Assembly (NCBI GenBank): GCA_016206725.1
Contig: JACQRA010000043.1
Coordinates: forward strand, 1 to 10,897
Direction of reading: 5' to 3'
Length of the DNA: 10,897 nucleotides
Source of the DNA: Candidatus Omnitrophota bacterium
GTDB lineage: Bacteria > Omnitrophota > Gorgyraeia > Aquiviventales > Aquiviventaceae
Position numbers and translations under genes: made by a program. Numbering within the stretch: position 1 is the first letter of the stretch; every line of letters starts with the position of its first letter. The notes below the pieces were generated by a model. It had not been told where the DNA came from. It searched no databases and saw only the letters and a list, made by a program, of their open reading frames with translations. Positions 6,582 to 10,897 of the stretch are shown piece by piece.

Positions 6582-6589
6582 ACGCCACC

Positions 6590-7378
6590 GTGGCCTTCAA
6601 GAAGATCGTGGGATGTGTGGCGCTCGTCCTTGCGCTGCACTATGTGCTGGACGAACCCACACGCGCTCCGCTGATACGAGCAGCACTCTCACACCTTAAC
6701 CGTGCGGTCCTCCTCGTCAACCGCACGATCAACCGCACGCGGCTCTTGCTCACGAGCAAGCTGCCCAAGAAGGCTGACCCGTTAGCCTTCCCGTCAACCC
6801 TCTCGTCGGTCTTCACCCCTGCCACGTTCAGCCACCGGCCGTTGCTTGACAATGGTTCCTTCGAACGGTGGGACGCACCGGAGCACCCGGTACTCCAGGT
6901 GTGGTTCTCGTCGCTCACAGTCGGCCCGTGGAAGGTCATCAAGAAGGAGACGGTGCTCGTGCAGCATGGCGAGGCCGCAGTGAAAATGTCTTGCGATGGC
7001 GAGGGTCATTGCGGCAATGTCCGACAAGAGATCCCTGGGGAGCTGCTCCTCTGGTTTGTGAACCGCCGGCTGAGGGCCTCCGTGTGGGCGCTCTCGACGG
7101 TATCTGGAGCTCCCTGCGTGCGCATCGACGACGGAATCGATCTCTCCAGCGCCTGCCTCCAGGATCCCACGGAGACATGGCAGGTCGTGACCGTTGAGCA
7201 CACGGTCAACCAAGACGCCACGCGCGTGTTGCTGATCATCGACATCACGCGAAAGGTCGAGGCCAAGCAGCCGCTGGTCTACCTCGACAACGCCTCGTTC
7301 GGGTTCAGCCAACTCCAATCAGAACCGCCCAGCGCAACAGCCGTCACGGCTCCCCCGCTTCCTCTCGTCTCCGACTGA
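6590..7378 (+). CDS. Membrane-anchored protein with CBM-like beta-rich domain
   Basis: I do not recognise a named family. From the GTG at 6590 the protein has 262 residues; an in-frame ATG at 6572 would add six. It starts AFKKIVGCVALVLALHYVL, a single hydrophobic N-terminal segment after lysines, likely a signal anchor that places the rest in the periplasm. A basic, NRT-repeat linker follows, then from about residue 84 a domain opening LLDNGSFERW and closing LVYLDNASF (229-237). Such bookends, with a central WKV...HGEAAVKM and a late TWQVVTVEHTV, are typical of CBM4/9-type jelly-roll, galactose-binding-like domains. Cys135, Cys141, Cys176 and Cys189 could form disulfides in the periplasm. The tail is Pro/Ala-rich. 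It is the only plus-strand gene here, between two glycosyltransferase blocks, which suggests it binds or organises the exported glycan; this is inference from context and weak fold similarity. Confidence 0.72.
   Translation: MAFKKIVGCVALVLALHYVLDEPTRAPLIRAALSHLNRAVLLVNRTINRTRLLLTSKLPKKADPLAFPSTLSSVFTPATFSHRPLLDNGSFERWDAPEHPVLQVWFSSLTVGPWKVIKKETVLVQHGEAAVKMSCDGEGHCGNVRQEIPGELLLWFVNRRLRASVWALSTVSGAPCVRIDDGIDLSSACLQDPTETWQVVTVEHTVNQDATRVLLIIDITRKVEAKQPLVYLDNASFGFSQLQSEPPSATAVTAPPLPLVSD
6717..6740 (+). repeat. 12-bp tandem duplication inside the plus-strand gene
   Basis: The units tcaaccgcacga (6717-6728) and tcaaccgcacgc (6729-6740) differ only in the last base. They duplicate an Asn-Arg-Thr motif in the linker behind the membrane segment. 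This is probably a small slippage event in a tolerant region. Confidence 0.6.
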
Positions 7379-8372
7379 TCCGCCGAAACATCATCCCCAC
7401 GGTGTCGCCTTCACGACGACATCCCAGCCACACGCTCCAGAGCAGTACGGGAAGCATGAGCGCAATACCCGCTGCCGCGTGAACGACGACCTGCCAGCAC
7501 TTGGTCCGTCTGAGAAGATTCCCATCGTGCTGTTCATGGCTCAGCGCGCGAAACAACATGTGTTCCCCACCCAGCCAAGCGTTCAGCAGACTTTGGAGCA
7601 AGGTCACAGGGCTGTATTCCCACGAGAAGTGCACGTCCTTGACGACGACCAGACCGGCCTTGGTTCCCGCCAGGCGCAGGGTCTCGGGTGTGAAGTGCAC
7701 GAGATGGTGGGGCGCATCGTAGCCCAGCCAGCGCCTGCCTAATCTCCGTGCGGCCCACCCGCCAGCGTTCGGGACCTCAACGTACACAAAGCCGTCAGGG
7801 CTCACGACCCGTGCCACCTCGCGCAACAGCGCGACAGGATCTAGGACATGCTCCAGCACGTGCCACACGGTCACTGCATCAAACCAGCCGTCCGGGAACC
7901 CTGCCTCGGCAAGCTCGTTGACCACGACGGACGACGGCCCCAACCGTCTCGCTGCTTCGTCGGCAGCCGCCTGGGAGAGCTCCGTCCCGTAGACCTCCGC
8001 TCCCCAGTGCTGGAGCCAGGCGAGCATCTGCCCACGCCCGCACCCGATATCCAGCACACGACGGCCGGCCAGTCCACCGAGCGCCCGACGGAGACGGCGC
8101 GCCCGCTGCCAGCGGAACACCTCCCGCAGCCACGTGCCGATCGCGGTGCGAAACCGCGCCGCCTCGACTCCCCCGTAGTAGCGCGAACTGTAGAGGACGT
8201 GCAGGGCCGCCGGTGAAGGAACGGGCAACCTGACCAACAAATTGCAACCCGTGCACTGGACAAGGGTGTACTCACCCAGTGTCTGGCGGGGGGTTGAGCG
8301 ATCAGTCCCGCAGAGCGGGCAGCGGAAGCTCGCCGACGCCGCCGGCATCGGCGACATGGTCCGCATGTGCAT
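7344..8372 (-). CDS. Class I SAM-dependent methyltransferase with N-terminal zinc ribbon
   Basis: The 342-residue product probably methylates a sugar or glycan end, or modifies a nucleotide sugar. Near the N-terminus are two CxxC pairs, Cys18/Cys21 in CPLCG and Cys40/Cys43 in CTGC, as in C-methyltransferase-like and surface-glycan methyltransferases. The SAM-binding motif VLDIGCGRG is at 106-114, an acidic Glu131 ends the next strand, and WHVLEHVLDP (170-179) and VHFTPETLRLAGTKAGL are typical of the Methyltransf_11/23 group. A hydrophobic segment near 288-307 might touch the membrane. The ATG at 8372 has GGGAGG about 10 nt upstream; nearby ATGs at 8366, 8357 and 8348 are possible, while the open frame to 8603 adds unrelated residues. 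The gene overlaps the GT2 gene by 71 bp and the convergent plus-strand gene by 35 bp. Confidence 0.87.
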   Translation of the reverse strand: MHMRTMSPMPAASASFRCPLCGTDRSTPRQTLGEYTLVQCTGCNLLVRLPVPSPAALHVLYSSRYYGGVEAARFRTAIGTWLREVFRWQRARRLRRALGGLAGRRVLDIGCGRGQMLAWLQHWGAEVYGTELSQAAADEAARRLGPSSVVVNELAEAGFPDGWFDAVTVWHVLEHVLDPVALLREVARVVSPDGFVYVEVPNAGGWAARRLGRRWLGYDAPHHLVHFTPETLRLAGTKAGLVVVKDVHFSWEYSPVTLLQSLLNAWLGGEHMLFRALSHEQHDGNLLRRTKCWQVVVHAAAGIALMLPVLLWSVWLGCRREGDTVGMMFRRISRRREEAGEP

Positions 8373-9129
8373 CAAACAGTCGCCTCCCATCGCGACGGAA
8401 GATTCTCGGCCGACCAAGCCCAGCACGAGCGATAAGGTACTGCGCTGTCGTCCACAGGACCCTGCAGCCGTAGACAGTGGCTCGTCGCATGCTGATCGAG
8501 GAAGCTCCCTCGAAGTAGCGCGACGGACAGGTGATCTCAGCGACCTCATAGCCGAAATAAATGAGTTGGAGGAGCATCTGGTTGTCAAAGACAAAGTCAT
8601 CATGGTTCTCCCCTAGCGGCAACCTGAGCAGCACCTCGCGAGAGAACGCCCGGTAGCCGGAATGGTACTCCGTCAGCTTCCGCCCTAAACAGAGGTTCTG
8701 AATCAGGGTGAGGACACGGTTTGCCACATACTTGTAGCGCGGCATCCCTCCTGCGAGCGCGCCACGGCCGAGGACGCGTGAGCCGATCACGACGTGGTAG
8801 AGCCCGGAGACAATCATCCCTGCCATGGGGGTGATCAGTTGTGGAGGGTACTGATAGTCGGGGTGCAACATGATGACGATGTCCGCACCTATCTCCAGCG
8901 CGAGACGGTAGCACGTCTTCTGGTTCGCGCCGTAGCCGAGGTTCTCGCGATGGACCACATGCCGTATCCCTAAGCGCCGCGCCACCGCCACCGTCTCGTC
9001 CCGACTGGAATCATCCACCAGGATCACTTCATCCACGACCTCGCGGGGGATCTCTTCGTAGGTCTGCTGCAACGTCTTCGCGGCGTTGTAGGCCGGCATC
9101 ACGACGATGATCTTCTTCCCGTTCAGCAT
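8302..9129 (-). CDS. Glycosyltransferase family 2 (polyprenyl-phosphate sugar synthase-like)
   Basis: This is a 275-residue GT-A enzyme resembling dolichol/undecaprenyl-phosphate mannose or glucose synthases, which transfer a sugar from a nucleotide to a polyprenyl phosphate. Motifs are VVMPAYNAAKTL (9-20), VILVDDSSRDET (35-46), NLGYGANQKT (63-72), IMLHPDYQYPP (86-96) with Asp91 in the metal-binding position, and HSGYRAFSREVL (156-167). DDFVFDNQML and SRYFEGASSI near 205-213 complete the family pattern. It lacks the C-terminal membrane helices of GtrB-type enzymes, so it should be soluble or peripheral. The ATG at 9129 has GGGAAG 4 nt away and overlaps the upstream stop as TGATG; a GTG at 9132 is the alternative. 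The final 24 residues share DNA with the methyltransferase N-terminus. Two GT-C-like membrane proteins upstream would be natural users of its product. Confidence 0.88.
   Translation of the reverse strand: MLNGKKIIVVMPAYNAAKTLQQTYEEIPREVVDEVILVDDSSRDETVAVARRLGIRHVVHRENLGYGANQKTCYRLALEIGADIVIMLHPDYQYPPQLITPMAGMIVSGLYHVVIGSRVLGRGALAGGMPRYKYVANRVLTLIQNLCLGRKLTEYHSGYRAFSREVLLRLPLGENHDDFVFDNQMLLQLIYFGYEVAEITCPSRYFEGASSISMRRATVYGCRVLWTTAQYLIARAGLGRPRIFRRDGRRLFDAHADHVADAGGVGELPLPALRD
8383..8388 (-). promoter_or_regulatory. Ribosome binding site for the methyltransferase
   Basis: The minus strand reads GGGAGG at 8388-8383, inside the GT2 gene, with a 10-nt gap to the ATG at 8372. It is the strongest Shine-Dalgarno match near the methyltransferase N-terminus and is the main reason for that start choice. 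Confidence 0.5.
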
Positions 9130-10358
9130 CACGCTTCCCGTGGTGAAATGCGACAGACCAGCGCCTCGGCGGCGAAGACCGCGAGCGCCAATTCCAGTGG
9201 CAGACGGTGTTTCATGTTCATCGCCGTCAGGCTATGCACTGTGGCCAGTCCCGCCACAGCGGCTCCAAGAAGTACTGCTCGACGACGAGCCTCCGGTCCC
9301 GCCCGCCGCCAGAAGCCCCAGAAACCCACGAGACCAAGGGCAAGTAGGCCGGCATACGCCGCCCGATAGAGGGTTCCCTGCCACGCGGCATACCCGATGC
9401 CGGCATTCGGCGAGAACCACACAAACGCCCACAGGCGTCGCCCCACGAGGAGCGCGAACTGCCCGGGGTGGTCCTGAATGAACCGCCTCGCCTCCACCCA
9501 GAACAGATCGGACTGCTCCAGTTCGGACGCACCTTCCAACTTGGCAAGAAAGGCGGTATCCGCGTGCACGATGACCCGTCGCCCCTCCACGTCCGAGTAC
9601 GTGCCATTGGACCACGGGTTATTCCCTAGCCACACGATATGCGCAAAGTCTGTCGTGAACACCGGACGATGAAACAGGCGGACATTTCGCATGAGCCACG
9701 GCGAGATGACTGCCATCGCCACCACGAGCCAGATCGCGGCCCTTGTTGTGACCGTGAGGCGACGCGCGCGCGGCGTCGTGACGACCGTTATCAACCACGC
9801 GAACAGGCCGGCCGTCAACAGCGCCGCGCGCTGCCAGAGCGCGACCCCCATGGTCAGGCCGGCCCACACGAGGTGTCGTGCCTTCGCGTCGTCTTTGGCC
9901 GCCATGAGGATCGTTCCGATCACGAGGACGAAACACAGCGCATCGAGGCTCAAGGGGTGAATCCAGTGCGTGTCGTAGTAGACCAGGAACGGATTGGCCG
10001 CGGTCAACATCCCGGCCAGCGTCGCCTTGGTCGAATCGCTAAGCAGGCGCCGCGCGACCCACCACATCCCTAACGCCGTGCCCAGACCGAAGAGCCACTG
10101 CGCTCCCATCACCAGCCACGGCGAATCACCGGTGCGCCGCATGATCTGTGCGAGCAGGACAACGTACAACGGCTCTTTCCAGGCGCGGTACTCTGTCCCG
10201 TACTGTTCATACACAAACCCCCGGCCGGCGTTGAGATGCTCGGCGATCACCGATGGTTCCAACCGCCCAAGCCCCTCCGGGAGCGGGTCAAGTATGACGA
10301 CAGCCAGGCGGACGAGGACACCGGTCGCCACGACCCAGAACAACGGCTTGAGAGTCAT
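9129..10358 (-). CDS. GT39/ArnT-like integral membrane glycosyltransferase
   Basis: This is a polytopic GT-C type protein of 409 residues, related to the protein mannosyltransferase/ArnT superfamily (PMT_2-like), whose members use polyprenyl-phosphate sugars on the outer face of the inner membrane. After a first helix (LFWVVATGVLVRLAVVIL), a periplasmic loop contains EPSVIAEHLNAGRGFVY and YRAWKEPLYVVLLA (57-70), the usual acidic loop followed by the second helix. NPFLVYYDTHWIHP (122-135) is another family-typical segment, with about ten helices in all and a soluble loop near 240-320 rich in charged residues. The ATG at 10358 was chosen because it makes a classic 4-bp ATGA overlap with the stop of the upstream gene; ATGs at 10379 and 10418 are in frame but overlap more. 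The ribosome binding site is weak, in line with coupled translation. Acceptor and sugar are unknown. Confidence 0.85.
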   Translation of the reverse strand: MTLKPLFWVVATGVLVRLAVVILDPLPEGLGRLEPSVIAEHLNAGRGFVYEQYGTEYRAWKEPLYVVLLAQIMRRTGDSPWLVMGAQWLFGLGTALGMWWVARRLLSDSTKATLAGMLTAANPFLVYYDTHWIHPLSLDALCFVLVIGTILMAAKDDAKARHLVWAGLTMGVALWQRAALLTAGLFAWLITVVTTPRARRLTVTTRAAIWLVVAMAVISPWLMRNVRLFHRPVFTTDFAHIVWLGNNPWSNGTYSDVEGRRVIVHADTAFLAKLEGASELEQSDLFWVEARRFIQDHPGQFALLVGRRLWAFVWFSPNAGIGYAAWQGTLYRAAYAGLLALGLVGFWGFWRRAGPEARRRAVLLGAAVAGLATVHSLTAMNMKHRLPLELALAVFAAEALVCRISPREA

Positions 10359-10897
10359 CGGACCCACGCGAGTCGCCATGCCGCCCGTACACAGTACAGC
10401 CACGTCAGCAGCCCGCACACACCGACCAGCAATACGCCGACGAGATCCGCCCGTTGCAACAACGCGAGATTCGCCGTAATCGACTCAAGACCGTACGTGG
10501 CGTTGAGACCGGCCTGCCAGTAGATGCCGGCGAGGAACAACCCCGCCAAGAGGCTGTAGCCAACCGCGGCTCGGCGATTCACCAGCAGCCAGAATGGCAG
10601 CGCCCAAATAAGCCACTGGACTCCGAAACCAGGACTGACGGCATAGAGGCCGAGGAGAAACACCAATCCTTCCCGTCGGGGATCAGCCGGCTCGTGGCGC
10701 CGATATCGCCGCCACACCCAACCCAAGAAGACGGCAGCCCACCCCCAATAGACCTTGGGCCCGTAGGTTTGGAGCCACTGGTTGACGCCGGTTGCCGCTT
10801 CCATCATCCCCTCAAGACCACACCACTCCAGGAGACGAGGGCCCTGCAGGAGGAGCATGCCATACCCCCACGCGCCATACGCCCAGACCGGCGAGGC
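10355..10897 (-). CDS. Polytopic membrane protein, GT-C-like, 5' end outside window
   Basis: The frame is open from the window edge, so the N-terminal part is missing; 180 residues are visible, beginning ASPVWAYGAWGYGMLLLQ. There are about five hydrophobic segments, with a short charged cytoplasmic loop RRYRRHEPADPRREG. The segment YAVSPGFGVQWLIWALPFWL resembles the conserved C-terminal region of GT-C mannosyltransferase-like proteins (GT87/DUF2029 and PIG-M types), where a similar SPG...QYLxWxLPF pattern occurs. That similarity is from memory and modest. Its coupling by ATGA to the GT39-like gene supports a glycosyltransferase role. An internal ATG at 10858 is present but the upstream codons continue the same membrane-protein character, so it is not taken as the start. 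Confidence 0.75.
   Translation of the reverse strand, partial: ASPVWAYGAWGYGMLLLQGPRLLEWCGLEGMMEAATGVNQWLQTYGPKVYWGWAAVFLGWVWRRYRRHEPADPRREGLVFLLGLYAVSPGFGVQWLIWALPFWLLVNRRAAVGYSLLAGLFLAGIYWQAGLNATYGLESITANLALLQRADLVGVLLVGVCGLLTWLYCVRAAWRLAWVR

Noticed and set aside
8373..8603. Long N-terminal extension of the methyltransferase
   Set aside because: The extra 77 residues are Ser/Arg-rich, unlike any methyltransferase, and are the shadow of the conserved part of the GT2 gene.
1..10897. tRNA, rRNA, CRISPR array, insertion sequence or phage attachment site
   Set aside because: No cloverleaf, regularly spaced repeat, transposase motif or integrase was seen in a read of both strands; coding sequence covers nearly all of the window.

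Overview
The window is a dense, GC-rich stretch of a cell-surface polysaccharide locus (O-antigen/LPS or exopolysaccharide type). A heptosyltransferase-family (GT9) enzyme, a WecA-like polyprenyl-phosphate sugar-1-phosphate transferase and a WaaL/Wzy-type ligase or polymerase together point to a Gram-negative bacterium with an outer membrane. No marker gene allows a firmer taxonomic call; a Nitrospirota-like genome would fit the general look, but that is only an impression.

Layout, read in the direction of transcription (mostly the minus strand, from right to left). Block A (10897 to 7344): the 3' part of a multi-span membrane protein resembling GT-C glycosyltransferases; a GT39/ArnT-like membrane glycosyltransferase; a soluble GT2 enzyme of the polyprenyl-phosphate-sugar synthase type; and a SAM-dependent methyltransferase with an N-terminal Cys4 zinc-ribbon motif. 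All junctions overlap (4, 1 and 71 bp). One gene then lies on the plus strand (about 6590-7378): a membrane-anchored protein with a C-terminal beta-rich domain resembling carbohydrate-binding modules. It meets the methyltransferase tail-to-tail with a 35-bp overlap and diverges from Block B across a short promoter-bearing gap. Block B (6478 to 70): a GT4 glycosyltransferase, a nucleotide-sugar epimerase/dehydratase, a fusion of a WecA/MraY-type transferase with the non-catalytic front half of a WbpM/PglF/CapD-like protein, an O-antigen ligase/polymerase, and a GT9 glycosyltransferase. These junctions overlap by 13, 1 and 26 bp, except for one 77-nt gap filled by a palindromic element.

Likely teamwork (inference): the fusion starts a glycan on undecaprenyl phosphate in the inner membrane; the epimerase supplies an activated sugar; the GT4 and GT9 enzymes extend the chain in the cytoplasm; the methyltransferase may modify or cap it; the GT2 enzyme charges polyprenyl phosphate for the two GT-C enzymes, which would add sugars on the periplasmic face; and the ligase/polymerase joins or polymerises the product. 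No flippase, chain-length regulator or ABC exporter is visible, so the locus extends past the window.

The most unusual structures are the palindrome that fills the gap before the ligase gene and includes its ribosome binding site, the transferase/CapD-N fusion, the 71-bp overlap in which one DNA segment encodes both a GT2 tail and a zinc knuckle, and the inverted lone gene for a glycan-binding-like protein. No tRNA, rRNA, CRISPR array, insertion sequence or attachment site was seen, and no stretch over 300 bases lacks a gene.
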